From Defluviicoccus sp. (GTDB taxonomy: Bacteria > Pseudomonadota > Alphaproteobacteria > Rhodospirillales > Defluviicoccaceae), in assembly GCA_029624735.1 (NCBI GenBank), contig JARSSM010000019.1:1-64000 (forward strand): 64,000 bases of DNA, written 5' to 3'. Shown piece after piece: positions 31,038 to 40,058 of the stretch. Under the pieces are notes generated by a model that was not told the origin of the DNA, ran no database searches, and was given only the letters and a program-made list of their open reading frames with translations. A program made the position numbers and the translations under genes. Position 1 is the first letter of the stretch. Every line of letters starts with the position of its first letter.

Positions 31038-31287
31038 CCGTAGTCCTTTGCTTCCATAGATCATCGGCATGGGCAGTTCGCATCGCCCTATCGACGGGCA
31101 CACTACGCGACGCTTGATGCCGCATGGTGGTTGTGGCGCAAACAAAGCCGCGTGCCGCACGATGCCCGGCAACAGATCCGGTGTCTCGCCACGCCTAAGA
31201 TATTCACCGCCATGTTCGCTGATCAAGGGCGGACGTGAAGCCGCGGCCGAGCCCTTCGTCACGCCCGGCCCCCCAGGCGGCTGCCGG

Positions 31288-31767
31288 CTACAGCCCGGCC
31301 TGCGCCGAGCGGCCAGCGGCCGTGCCTAAGAGCGAGGCCGGCGTTTCCCACAACCGTTCGAGAGAGTAGAACCTGCGCACCTCGGGCCGGAACAGGTGGA
31401 CGACGACATCCTTCGCGTCGATCAAGACCCAATCGCCGGCTGCGCGGCCCTCGACGACGACCGAAGCCGCGCCCGCACCCTTCAGCCGGCGCAGGATGTG
31501 ATCAGCCATCGAGCCGACATGGCGGCTCGACGTCCCGCTGGCGATAATCAGGGTGTCGGCCATGCTGGACTTGCCCGCCAAGTCGATAACAACGACCTCT
31601 TCGGCCTTGTCGCTGTCAAGCGAGGACAGGATCAGCCCAACCATGGCGGTCGAGGATAGCTCGGGCGAGGAAAGTCCCGCCGAAGGTGCGTTAGCCACCG
31701 CAGGGGCGGTCGCAAACGCCGTCGTCTCCGCGTGTTCGGCTATCGCTTGCGTCTCCTCACGCTTCAC
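31288..31767 (-). CDS. rsfS: Ribosome silencing factor RsfS
   Basis: RsfS binds ribosomal protein L14 and blocks subunit joining when nutrients are scarce. The conserved core has EEVVVIDLAGKSSMADTLIIA, SSRHVGSMADHI, GDWVLIDAKDVVVHLF and FYSLERLWE. The preferred start is a GTG at 31767 that overlaps the nadD stop (GTGA). It gives 159 aa with a 41-residue Ala and Thr rich N-terminal extension. The ATG at 31644 gives the usual compact 118-aa form but lacks a good ribosome-binding site. Coupling with nadD is the normal order. Confidence 0.92.
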   Translation of the reverse strand: MKREETQAIAEHAETTAFATAPAVANAPSAGLSSPELSSTAMVGLILSSLDSDKAEEVVVIDLAGKSSMADTLIIASGTSSRHVGSMADHILRRLKGAGAASVVVEGRAAGDWVLIDAKDVVVHLFRPEVRRFYSLERLWETPASLLGTAAGRSAQAGL

Positions 31768-32369
31768 TTCTGCCGTCGGATGACGGCACCCTGCGCCGCG
31801 TCGGCACGGCCGTGCTGCCGGATACGAGTCGCCGAGCCCGGGTGGGGCCGCATGTGCAGGTAGACCCATGCCGGCGGCCGCATTGTTGCGACCTGTGTTG
31901 CCCGCGCTTCCGGCAGCCGCGCCGACGCAAAAACCCGCGCAGCCTTTCCAACCAGTGCGAGCGAAGAATACGGCGGTCGCGCGAAAACTGCAATGGGCAC
32001 GGAAACGAAGATCTCCCGCCACCCTTTCCAGGACCCGATCTGGATCAGATTATCCGCCCCCATCAGCCAGACAAACCGACAAGCCGGAAACCTGGGCAAT
32101 AACCGGCGCAAGGTATCGACTGTGTAAACGGTGCCAAGCCGCTGCTCAACGTCGGTCACGATGATCCGCGGGTGCTGGGCAGCCGTGCGTGCAAACCTCA
32201 GGCGCTGCCGAAACGGCGCCATGTCGGCGGTTCCCTTGAGTGGATTCTGCGGTGATACCAGCCACCACACCTGGTCTAGGCCTAAGCGCTTGAGCGCCTC
32301 CAGGGAGATGTAGCGGTGGCCATCGTGGGCGGGATTGAAGGAACCGCCGAGCAAGCCAATGCGTCTCAT
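31764..32369 (-). CDS. nadD: Nicotinate-nucleotide adenylyltransferase
   Basis: This 201-aa enzyme joins ATP to nicotinate mononucleotide to form deamido-NAD. GGSFNPAHDGH near residue 8 is the nucleotidyl-transferase phosphate-binding signature, with its two histidines. WLVSPQNPLK, VYTVDTLRRL and WLMGADNL are also typical. The carboxy end is basic (about residues 165-201), beyond the usual ISSTxIR-type motif, which here reads SATRIRQ. It is divergent from nadA, so NAD de novo genes and this later step may be controlled together. The ATG at 32369 is the family start. Confidence 0.95.
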   Translation of the reverse strand: MRRIGLLGGSFNPAHDGHRYISLEALKRLGLDQVWWLVSPQNPLKGTADMAPFRQRLRFARTAAQHPRIIVTDVEQRLGTVYTVDTLRRLLPRFPACRFVWLMGADNLIQIGSWKGWREIFVSVPIAVFARPPYSSLALVGKAARVFASARLPEARATQVATMRPPAWVYLHMRPHPGSATRIRQHGRADAAQGAVIRRQK

Positions 32370-32522
32370 AATCCTAGGGTTCCGTTTCCCGCGCCTTGCC
32401 GCCGCATTCCCTTCCGCCCGAAGGGGTTTCGGGGATTCGCGGCCCAAGTGTCAATCCCCAACCCGTGCCCCCGGTTAAGCCCAGTCATGGGGCGGCGGGC
32501 TCGTTACCGAGCCCAAGCGCGG

Positions 32523-32595
32523 GTGTCAAATCATGTTACAGTGAGTTGCAGCGCCGGCCGGCGGTGTTGACACGGCGGACCGTCGCAGATATTGC
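32523..32595. promoter_or_regulatory. Inverted repeat and possible promoter upstream of nadABC
   Basis: GTGTCAA at 32523-32529 and its exact reverse complement TTGACAC at 32567-32573 form a 7-bp inverted repeat with a 37-nt gap, inside the 283-nt nadD-nadA interval. The right arm contains a perfect -35 hexamer TTGACA (32567-32572). GATATT (32588-32593) lies 15 nt downstream and could serve as -10, though the spacing is short. A repressor binding both arms could cover the promoter. The regulator is unknown. Confidence 0.4.
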
Positions 32596-32652
32596 GACTC
32601 ATGCTCAACTAGAGCCGCAATAACACGAACGAGAGTCTGCGCGGGGTTTACG

Positions 32653-33666
32653 ATGTATTCAGGTTCTGCTGCTGCGCTTGCCTATACACCTGAGGTCGCA
32701 GAGGCGACGGCGCCGATTTTCGAGCGTGTGGCGCGCGTTATTCCTTCCATCGAGTGGCCCATACACGCACCGCTGGTCGCCGACATCCAGCGCCTGAAGC
32801 GCGAGCGCAACGCCATCATCCTGGCCCACAACTACCAGACGCCCGAGATTTATCACTGCGTTGCCGACATTGTCGGCGACTCACTCGCGCTCGCCCAGCG
32901 CGCAGTCGACACCGATGCGGACGTAATCGTGCTCGCCGGCGTGCACTTCATGGCGGAGACGGCAAAGCTCCTCAATCCGGACAAGACGGTGCTGATCCCC
33001 GATCAGGACGCCGGCTGCTCGCTCGCCGACTCGATCACGCCAGAAGACGTCCGCGCGCTGCGCGCCAGCTACCCCGGCGTGCCGGTCGTGACCTACGTCA
33101 ACACGTCGGCGGCAGTGAAGGCGGAAACGGATATCTGCTGCACGTCCGGGAACGCGGTCAAGGTCGTCGAATCGCTGGGCGTTGATCGCGTCCTGTTTCT
33201 TCCCGATGAGTATCTCGCGAAGTACGTTGCGACCCAAACCAAGGTCAAGATCATCAGCTGGCATGGGCACTGCGAAGTGCACGAGCGATTCAGCGCCGCC
33301 GAGATCCAGCACTACCGCGAGGGCTTTGATAACCTCGTCGTGATCGCCCATCCGGAGTGTCCGCCGGAAGTGATTGCGGCTGCCGATTTCGCCGGCTCGA
33401 CGGCGCAGATGATCGATTACGTGCGCTCGAAGCGGCCACGCCGCGTGCTGATGGTCACCGAGTGCTCAATGAGCGACAATGTCGCCGCCGAGCTCGATGA
33501 CGTCGAGTTCGTCCGCCCGTGCAATCTTTGCCCGCACATGAAGCGGATTACGCTCGACAAAATTCACCGCTCGCTCGAAACCTTGGAGCCACGGGTCGAG
33601 GTTGATCCTGGCATCGCAGAGCGGGCGCGCCGGTCCGTCGAACGCATGCTTGCCGTCGGCCGGTAA
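32653..33666 (+). CDS. nadA: Quinolinate synthase
   Basis: This 337-aa oxygen-sensitive [4Fe-4S] enzyme condenses iminoaspartate with dihydroxyacetone phosphate to quinolinate. Cluster-binding cysteines are visible in DAGCSLAD, in the CCTSGN segment and in CNLCPHM near the C-terminus. [17 protein letters not shown] and HPECPPEV are family signatures. The ATG at 32653 is 14 nt past GGGG. It heads nadA-nadB-nadC. Confidence 0.97.
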   Translation: MYSGSAAALAYTPEVAEATAPIFERVARVIPSIEWPIHAPLVADIQRLKRERNAIILAHNYQTPEIYHCVADIVGDSLALAQRAVDTDADVIVLAGVHFMAETAKLLNPDKTVLIPDQDAGCSLADSITPEDVRALRASYPGVPVVTYVNTSAAVKAETDICCTSGNAVKVVESLGVDRVLFLPDEYLAKYVATQTKVKIISWHGHCEVHERFSAAEIQHYREGFDNLVVIAHPECPPEVIAAADFAGSTAQMIDYVRSKRPRRVLMVTECSMSDNVAAELDDVEFVRPCNLCPHMKRITLDKIHRSLETLEPRVEVDPGIAERARRSVERMLAVGR

Positions 33667-33680
33667 ACGGAGGATTCCGC

Positions 33681-35375
33681 ATGGCAACCGAGGAAACGGC
33701 CTGCCAGCACTGGCGAACTAACGTCGTGATCATCGGCTCGGGCGTCGCCGGGCTGGCCTGCGCCCTGGCGCTGGCGCCAACGCCGGTGATCGTCATGACC
33801 AAGACGGCCTCCCCCGTCAGCGGCTCGACGGCGCTCGCCCAGGGCGGCATCGCCGCCGCGATGGGACGCGACGATACGCCGGAACAGCATGCGCTGGACA
33901 CCATCAACGCGGGTGCCGGACTCGTTGACGAGGAGCGTGCGCTGGTGCTGGCGCGCGAGGGCACAGAGGCAGTGCGGCGCCTGATTGCGGCCGGCATGCG
34001 TTTCGATCGCAAATCCGACGGGATGCTCTCTCTGGGGCGCGAAGCTGCGCACGGCAAAGCCCGCATCGTCCATGCCGGCGGTGATACCACCGGCCGCAAC
34101 CTGAGCGAAACGCTGGTCGAAATGGCGCGGGCGACGCCCTCGATCCGCCTCGTCAGCGACGCCTTCGTGCTCGACCTCATCGCCCAGCGCGGCCGCATCG
34201 GCGGCGTCGTTGCGGTCCACAAGAGCTTCGGGCGGATCCAGGTCCACGCCAACGCGGTCGTACTCGCCTCAGGCGGTGTCGGCGGACTGTGGTTGGAATC
34301 GACGACGCCGTTGGAAGCGACCGGCGACGGCCTCGCCTTGGCGGCGCGCGCCGGCGCCCGCATGGCCGATCTCGAGTTCATGCAGTTTCATCCGACCGCG
34401 CTGGTGCCGCGCCAGGCGCAGCGCGGCGAACGCCTCGCGCTGCTGACGGAAGCACTTCGCGGTGCCGGCGCCGTGCTGCTTGATGCGGCCGGCCGGCGTT
34501 TCATGCCGTCAGAGCACCCGTTGGCGGAGCTGGCGCCGCGTGACGTGGTGGCGCGCGCGATCGCCGAACGGCGCGCAACCGGCGAACCGGTGTTCCTCGA
34601 TCTGCGCCCGGCGCTCGCCAGCCGCGGCACGGCGGCCTTTCCGCAGGCGCTGCGGCTGTGCCGGCAGGCCGGCTACGAGCCGACCCGGGAGCCGGTGCCG
34701 ATTACGCCGGCAACGCATTACCATATGGGCGGCGTCGCGACCGACGGCGACGGCCACACCACGCTTGAGGGCCTGTGGGCGTGCGGTGAGGTCGCCTGCA
34801 CCGGCGTCCACGGTGCCAACCGGCTGGCCAGCAACTCGTTGCTGGAGGGGCTTGTATTCGGGGCGCGTGTCGCCGCCAGCATCCGCGGTGGGGAAGGCTC
34901 GTTCGCCTCGGCGGTCGAGAGTCCGCGCGTGCTGCTTCCCGCCGCCGCCTTGCCGCTGGAGGCGCTCGGCCGAATTCGACGCCGCGTGCGCGACATCATG
35001 ACGCTCTATGCCGGCCTCCTGCGTGACGGCAAGAGGCTCGCACGGGCGGCGGCCGAACTCGCCACGCTCGAAGCAGAGTTGGAGCGGCGGGCCAGCGCTG
35101 GCGCGGACGACAGCGCCGGGACCATCGGCACTCCCGGACCGGCCAATGATTATTCCGCCATCGTCGCCTGGGGCGAGCTGCGCAACATGCTGCTTTCGGC
35201 GCGGCTGGTCGTTCACGCGGCCGAACGGCGGACGGAAAGCCGTGGCGCTCATTTCCGCAGCGATTATCCGCAGACCGATGCCGGCTGGCAGCACCGGCAG
35301 GTGATCAGCATGACCGAGCTCGACCATCGCCTGCCTGCGTCCATCCCCCCTTTACGCGCTACAAACGCCGGCTGA
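33681..35375 (+). CDS. nadB: L-aspartate oxidase
   Basis: This 564-aa flavoprotein oxidises L-aspartate to iminoaspartate, the substrate of NadA. The FAD-binding dinucleotide fold starts at IIGSGVAGLACALA. STALAQGGIAAA and ATHYHMGGVATD form the substrate site, and VHGANRLASNSLLEGLVFG is the second flavin-binding segment. The C-terminal helical domain is complete. The ATG at 33681 has GGAGGA upstream, which fixes the start 14 nt after nadA. Confidence 0.97.
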   Translation: MATEETACQHWRTNVVIIGSGVAGLACALALAPTPVIVMTKTASPVSGSTALAQGGIAAAMGRDDTPEQHALDTINAGAGLVDEERALVLAREGTEAVRRLIAAGMRFDRKSDGMLSLGREAAHGKARIVHAGGDTTGRNLSETLVEMARATPSIRLVSDAFVLDLIAQRGRIGGVVAVHKSFGRIQVHANAVVLASGGVGGLWLESTTPLEATGDGLALAARAGARMADLEFMQFHPTALVPRQAQRGERLALLTEALRGAGAVLLDAAGRRFMPSEHPLAELAPRDVVARAIAERRATGEPVFLDLRPALASRGTAAFPQALRLCRQAGYEPTREPVPITPATHYHMGGVATDGDGHTTLEGLWACGEVACTGVHGANRLASNSLLEGLVFGARVAASIRGGEGSFASAVESPRVLLPAAALPLEALGRIRRRVRDIMTLYAGLLRDGKRLARAAAELATLEAELERRASAGADDSAGTIGTPGPANDYSAIVAWGELRNMLLSARLVVHAAERRTESRGAHFRSDYPQTDAGWQHRQVISMTELDHRLPASIPPLRATNAG

Positions 35376-35416
35376 CCGCCGGCCCCCTCTCCTTCAATTC
35401 CTGCAAGGCACATCCG

Positions 35417-36274
35417 ATGGCCGAAATCGCGACCCTTCATCCCCTGATCTTCCAGCCGATCCTCCGCCGCGCGCTGGAGGAGGATCTCGGCCTCGCCGGT
35501 GATATGACCTCCGACGTCGTGGTGCCGGAACACGCCCGTGCGCACGCGAGCCTAGTCAGCCGCAAGCCCGGCCGCATCGCTGGCCTGCAGGTGGCGCTGG
35601 CGACGTTCGCGATCCTGTCACCGGAAATCACGACCCACTCCCAGCACGAGGACGGCGACGACGTCACCGCCGGCAGCACGCTCGCTCGCGTCGAGGGCCC
35701 GGCACGGGCAATCCTGACGGCGGAGCGGACGGCGCTCAACCTCGTCTCGCTGATGTCGGGCATCGCCACGGCAACGCGCGCCGCCGCCAAGGCGGTCGAA
35801 GGCACGACGACGCGGATCTCATGCACCCGCAAGACAACGCCGGGCCTGCGCGCGCTGGAGAAGTACGCCGTCCGCGTCGGCGGCGGCATCAACCACCGCT
35901 TCGGCCTCGATGACGGCGTGCTGATCAAGGACAATCACATCGCCGCCGTCGGCGGCATCCGTAATGCCGTCACCCGCGCACGGCAGCGCCTGGGCCACAT
36001 GGTGAAAATCGAGGTCGAAGTCGACACGCTCGACCAATTGCGCGAGCTGATTGCCGTCGGCGCCGACGCGGTGCTGCTCGACAACATGGCACCGCCAACG
36101 CTCCGCGAAGCCGTAGGTCTGGTCGACGGCCGGATGATCACCGAGGCCTCGGGCGGCATGAGCATCGACGTGCTGCCCGCGGTCGCGGCCACCGGCGTCG
36201 ACATCGTCTCCATCGGCTGGCTGACCCACTCGGCGCCGATCCTCGACATCGGCCTCGATATCGAACCCGTCTGA
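35417..36274 (+). CDS. nadC: Nicotinate-nucleotide pyrophosphorylase (carboxylating)
   Basis: This 285-aa quinolinate phosphoribosyltransferase makes nicotinate mononucleotide with loss of CO2. EEDLGLAGDMTS, AERTALNLVSLMSGIAT, TRKTTPGLRALEKYAV, GGGINHRFGLDDGVLIKDNH and EVEVDTLDQ are all canonical, with the PRPP and quinolinate contacts (Arg, Lys, His) intact. It follows nadB by 41 nt. The product feeds NadD, encoded on the other strand. Confidence 0.97.
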   Translation: MAEIATLHPLIFQPILRRALEEDLGLAGDMTSDVVVPEHARAHASLVSRKPGRIAGLQVALATFAILSPEITTHSQHEDGDDVTAGSTLARVEGPARAILTAERTALNLVSLMSGIATATRAAAKAVEGTTTRISCTRKTTPGLRALEKYAVRVGGGINHRFGLDDGVLIKDNHIAAVGGIRNAVTRARQRLGHMVKIEVEVDTLDQLRELIAVGADAVLLDNMAPPTLREAVGLVDGRMITEASGGMSIDVLPAVAATGVDIVSIGWLTHSAPILDIGLDIEPV

Positions 36275-36524
36275 GTCGAGACTCGCGGCCACCCGCGCCG
36301 CACAGGGGGCCGCGCCAAGCCGCTGGTCCCGCCGCGTGCCGTCCGCAGCCAATTGAAGTACCCTAACGGGGGCTGCATTCCGCCCGTCTGATTGATACCA
36401 AAGCCGGACCTATAAACGCGTGCAATCGATGGGCCGCCTCAACCCGCTGAGAAAAGCGGACGGAGCGGGGGATCGGCTGCGCCAGCCAAACATGCCGGGC
36501 AATGAATACAGACGAGGAGCGGCG

Positions 36525-37580
36525 ATGACCCTGGGGCAACAAAAAGCGCGTCATGCATCCACGACAGAGGCGGCCGAGAAGGAACATGTCCTGATCACGG
36601 GCGGCCTCGGCTTCATTGGCACCCATGTCGCCGACGGCTATCTGGCGGCAGGGCACCGGGTGAGCCTGCTCGACTCGATGGTTGCAGCGGTAACGGACGG
36701 CGCCTGGTACCGCGGCAACCCGAACGTCACCATCATCCGTGAGAGCGTCGAGGCCTATTTTGCCGCCGGTGGCACGCTTGCCCCCTTCGATCGCGTGATC
36801 CATGCGGCCTCGCATGTCGGCCCGGCGGGCATCCTCAAGTACGCCGGCCGGCTCGGCTTCGCGATCGTCGATGCCACCCATCAGATGATCGAGGCTTGCC
36901 TCAAGGAAGACAAGCCCTTGTGCACCTTCAGCTCGGCCGAAACCTACGGCCGCAGCGGCGATCTCGCCGAGGGCGACACCATCGAAGTGCCGATGCCCTA
37001 TAGCGCCCGCATCGAGTACGCGATCGCCAAGACGCTGACCGAATGCATGCTGGCGAACAGCATCCAGCGCGGCTTGCGCGCGATCGCCATTCGGCCGTTC
37101 AATGTCACCGGCCCGCGGCAGTCGAAGGCGGGCGGGTTTGTTATGCCGACGTTCGTCCAGCAGGGCCTCATGGGCCAGCCGATGACCATCTTTCACACCG
37201 GCGAGCAGACGCGCGCCTTTCTCTCCGCCGTCGATCTCACCCTCTTCCTGGTCGAATTCATGGACAAGGCGCTTGCCAGCGGCCAGCAGGTGTTCAACGT
37301 CGGCAACCCTTCCAACCGGATCACCGTCCGTGCTCTCGCCGATCATATCAACGCCCGGCTCGGCAACCCGTCCACGGTCGTCTATGCCGATGCCAAGAAG
37401 ATCCACGGCGCGCTTTACGAGGAGGCGGTCTCGATCCACAAGACGCCGGTGATCGACCGTGCCCGCGCGCTGGGCTGGGAGCCGCGGGTCGACCTTGAAG
37501 CCCTGATCGACGAGACGATCGACTTCTACCGCCAGCATGAGGACATGCGCGCCCGTGAGCTTGCTCGCTCAGCTGCGTAG
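36525..37580 (+). CDS. NAD-dependent epimerase/dehydratase family protein
   Basis: This 351-aa extended SDR has an NAD-binding motif GGLGFIG near residue 30, a Ser in TFSSAETYG, and the catalytic Tyr-Lys in YAIAK. The C-terminal part (RAFLSAVDLTLFL, VFNVGNPSNRITV) is that of nucleotide-sugar epimerases and decarboxylases. Exact sugar is not predictable. The ATG at 36525 is chosen for its strong GAGGAG site. It has about 22 poorly conserved residues before the domain. The last 44 nt overlap the PIG-L gene, so the two products probably act on the same sugar. Confidence 0.83.
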   Translation: MTLGQQKARHASTTEAAEKEHVLITGGLGFIGTHVADGYLAAGHRVSLLDSMVAAVTDGAWYRGNPNVTIIRESVEAYFAAGGTLAPFDRVIHAASHVGPAGILKYAGRLGFAIVDATHQMIEACLKEDKPLCTFSSAETYGRSGDLAEGDTIEVPMPYSARIEYAIAKTLTECMLANSIQRGLRAIAIRPFNVTGPRQSKAGGFVMPTFVQQGLMGQPMTIFHTGEQTRAFLSAVDLTLFLVEFMDKALASGQQVFNVGNPSNRITVRALADHINARLGNPSTVVYADAKKIHGALYEEAVSIHKTPVIDRARALGWEPRVDLEALIDETIDFYRQHEDMRARELARSAA

Positions 37581-38253
37581 CGTCGTTATCATCGCGCCGC
37601 ACGCCGATGACGACGTCCTCGGCTGCGGCGGCCTCATGGCACGGCTGAAGGGCAGCGGTGCCGCCGTCCACGTCGTCTTCATGGCGGTCGACGGCTTCCA
37701 CCACTTCGGCTACGAGGGCCGCACCGGATTTGCCCAGCGGGTCCAGGAGATCGAGGCCGTTGCCGCCCTGCTGGGCTTCAGCTGGGAAATCCTCTACCGC
37801 GACCAGGACCTGATCGAAAAGCTCGACACCTTGCCCAAGCGCGACCTGGTCGAGCACTTCGAGCGGGTGTTCAATGATCGCAAGCCGGATCTGCTCGTCC
37901 TGCCCGGCCGCATCGATTACGACCAGGACCACCGCCGCACCTTCGAGACCGCCTTTGCCGCCGCCCGGCCGATTGCACCCCAGTTCGGCAAGTGGCTGAT
38001 CCCGCACGTAGTTGCGTGCGAGCAGGTGAAGCAGGCGTTTGCCTGGGAGGACCTGCCGCGGCCCGCAATGTTCTGCGACATCACGGCCGTGATCGAGACC
38101 AAGCTGGAAGCGATCGCGCTTTACGCCTCCCAGCTCAGGCCGCCGCCGCATGTGCGCAGCCTCGAAGGCGTGCGCGCACTCGCCCGCATCCGCGGCAGCG
38201 AGATCGGCTGCGACTACGCCGAAGCCTTTCAGGTCTTCCGCACCGTCATGTGA
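37537..38253 (+). CDS. PIG-L family deacetylase
   Basis: This 238-aa zinc-dependent LmbE/PIG-L type N-deacetylase has the metal-binding signature PHADDDVLGCGG at about residues 20-31; the usual PHPDDE Glu is Asp, seen in some subfamilies. The second metal ligand region is YDQDHRRTFETAF. Members remove acetyl groups from GlcNAc-containing glycolipids, mycothiol or bacillithiol precursors, and nucleotide sugars. Its overlap with the epimerase gene points to a surface-sugar role. The ATG at 37537 lies inside the epimerase gene; a GTG at 37555 is the alternative. Confidence 0.85.
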   Translation: MRTCAPVSLLAQLRSVVIIAPHADDDVLGCGGLMARLKGSGAAVHVVFMAVDGFHHFGYEGRTGFAQRVQEIEAVAALLGFSWEILYRDQDLIEKLDTLPKRDLVEHFERVFNDRKPDLLVLPGRIDYDQDHRRTFETAFAAARPIAPQFGKWLIPHVVACEQVKQAFAWEDLPRPAMFCDITAVIETKLEAIALYASQLRPPPHVRSLEGVRALARIRGSEIGCDYAEAFQVFRTVM

Positions 38254-38305
38254 GCATCGGCGCGGCTCAGGCAAACCACCCCGCCGCAAGCAGCGCGGGC
38301 GCGGA

Positions 38306-38863
38306 TTACCGGCTGCCGGCCTCGGTCTCGTTCTTGTTGAAGCGGCCGATGTTGCCCAGGAACTCCTGCACGAGATTGAGATCGTTGCCGGCGGTCGGCG
38401 TCTCACGGCGGACGATGGCGACATCCTGGCCGCGTTCCTGGCCGAACTTCTCGACCGAGCGCACGCGTCCGCTCTCGTCAAACGCGATCACCACCACCTG
38501 CCGGTCAAACTCCTCGCGCGGCAGAAAAGCGAAGGTTTCGGTGCGGCTGGAGATGTAGTACCACTTCTCGCCGTCGAACGGGGAGTTGGTAGACGGCGAG
38601 CCGAGGATGGCTGCAACGTCGTCGCGGGTGTGGACGCCCGGGACGATGCTGTTGACACGGTCGCGCACCAGCGGATCGCCGTGAGTCCCGGCGCGTGGCG
38701 TGCAGGCGCTGACGCCGATGCCGAACAGGAGCGCCACAAGGACAAGGAAGGCAGGTACAGCGGGCAAACCAGACAAGCGCCAGTGATGGGGCTCCGCTTG
38801 CCCCCGGCAAGCCTCGCCGCCCAGCGCCTCGGATGCGACCGTGAACCAACGTTCTGATAGCAT
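38306..38863 (-). CDS. bamE: Outer membrane assembly lipoprotein BamE
   Basis: This 185-aa lipoprotein belongs to the SmpA/OmlA (BamE) family, which stabilises the BamA-BamD complex for outer-membrane protein insertion. A cytoplasmic lead of about 35 residues precedes the membrane segment. The lipobox is GVSAC, with Cys at about residue 53. The BamE domain has VNSIVPGVHTRDDVAAILGSP, WYYISSRTETFAF and VVVIAFDESGRVRSVE. A long N-terminal lead is unusual, so an internal start may be used, but the ATG at 38863 is the only good one. It is divergent from the cytochrome chaperone gene across 63 nt. Confidence 0.88.
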   Translation of the reverse strand: MLSERWFTVASEALGGEACRGQAEPHHWRLSGLPAVPAFLVLVALLFGIGVSACTPRAGTHGDPLVRDRVNSIVPGVHTRDDVAAILGSPSTNSPFDGEKWYYISSRTETFAFLPREEFDRQVVVIAFDESGRVRSVEKFGQERGQDVAIVRRETPTAGNDLNLVQEFLGNIGRFNKNETEAGSR

Positions 38864-38926
38864 GGTGTTCGTTCGTCCTGTCAATCGAGCCGAGAAGACA
38901 GTTATGCCACCGTCAAGGCGTTTGCG

Positions 38927-39478
38927 ATGAGGGTTCCGCGGATATTCTCCAAGCGCATCGCCGATGATCCGGTGCAAACCCTTTACAGCGCCATCGTCTG
39001 CCAAGCGCGGCAACCGACATTCTACCGCGTTTGCGGCGTTGCCGATACCCCCGATGGGCGATTTGACCTGATCGCTCTGCACGCAGCCCTGGTCCTGCGC
39101 CGCTTGCGGATGGAGGGCGAGGCGGCGAGGCCGCTTGCGCAGGCGCTGTTCGACCATATGTTTGCCGACATGGATGAGAACTTGCGTGAGATGGGCGTGG
39201 GCGACTTAGGTGTCGGCAAGCGGGTCAAGGCGATGGCGCGCGCGTTTTACGGCCGCCTTGCCGCCTACGACGCGGCGATCACCGCCAGCGACCGGGCGCG
39301 CGCGGCGGAAGCGCTCCGCCGCAACCTTTACCGCAAGAGCACGCCTTCGCCGGACCAGGTAGAATCGATGGCCGACTACCTGTTCGCCGAGGCGGCGCGG
39401 CTGGACACGCTCGCATTCGGCCGTATGCGCGCAGGGACCGTCGCCTTCGGGCCGCCACCGCAGCCCGGTACCGGATGA
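38927..39478 (+). CDS. Ubiquinol-cytochrome c chaperone (CBP3 family)
   Basis: This 183-aa protein is related to mitochondrial Cbp3, an assembly factor for cytochrome b of the bc1 complex. The domain has YSAIVCQARQPTFYRVCGVADTPDGRFD near the N-terminus, then LFDHMFADMDENLREMGVGDLGVGKRVK, the most conserved part. Its presence implies an aerobic chain with a bc1 complex. It is followed 7 nt later by the DUF177 gene, as in many Alphaproteobacteria. The ATG at 38927 is the family start. Confidence 0.93.
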   Translation: MRVPRIFSKRIADDPVQTLYSAIVCQARQPTFYRVCGVADTPDGRFDLIALHAALVLRRLRMEGEAARPLAQALFDHMFADMDENLREMGVGDLGVGKRVKAMARAFYGRLAAYDAAITASDRARAAEALRRNLYRKSTPSPDQVESMADYLFAEAARLDTLAFGRMRAGTVAFGPPPQPGTG

Positions 39479-39485
39479 GCCGCAC

Positions 39486-40058
39486 ATGAGCGCCAGCGCG
39501 CTTGAGTTTTCGCGCCCGATCGACGTTGCCGACCTGCCAGCCGAAGGGCGCGCCTTTGCCATCGAAGCGAGCGAGTCCGAATGCGCCCGCGTTGCTGCGC
39601 GCCTGGGGGTGCCGGCGGTGGAGAGCCTGCAGGCGGAGGGCACAGTGCGGCCGCAGGGCCGGGTTGGCGTCGTCCGGCTCGTGGGGATATTTACGGCACG
39701 GTTGCGGCAGACCTGCGTCGTGACGCTGGAGCCGTTCGAAGTCACAACCACCGCCGCCCTGGAACGGCTCTACGATGCGTCCATCGGCGATGAATGGGCC
39801 GATGCCGAGGACGACCAGGGGCAGATCGTCGCCGAGGTCGGCCCGGATGCCTTCAGCGAACCCCTGGCCGACGCGCGGATCGATGTCGGCGAAGCAGCGG
39901 TCGAACAACTGGCCCTTGAGCTGGATCCGCACCCGCGCAAGCCCGGCGCGACCTTTGCCGTCCCGATCGACGGCAGAGTCGCTGATGCGCTGCCGACGTC
40001 ATCACCGTTCGCGAAACTTGCAAGTCTTCGGCGCCGGCAACCCGGCGGCCCGCATTGA
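39486..40058 (+). CDS. DUF177 (YceD) family protein
   Basis: This 190-aa YceD/DUF177 protein is a family tied to 23S rRNA and ribosome biogenesis in plants and bacteria. Recognisable segments are the C of RQTCVVTLEPFE (the LxxxCxxxLEPF pattern), the acidic DEWADAEDD and VDVGEAAVEQLALELDP-like sequence in the C-terminal half. It normally precedes rpmF and plsX; here rpmF is missing and about 280 nt separate it from plsX. The ATG at 39486 is 7 nt after the chaperone. Confidence 0.87.
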   Translation: MSASALEFSRPIDVADLPAEGRAFAIEASESECARVAARLGVPAVESLQAEGTVRPQGRVGVVRLVGIFTARLRQTCVVTLEPFEVTTTAALERLYDASIGDEWADAEDDQGQIVAEVGPDAFSEPLADARIDVGEAAVEQLALELDPHPRKPGATFAVPIDGRVADALPTSSPFAKLASLRRRQPGGPH

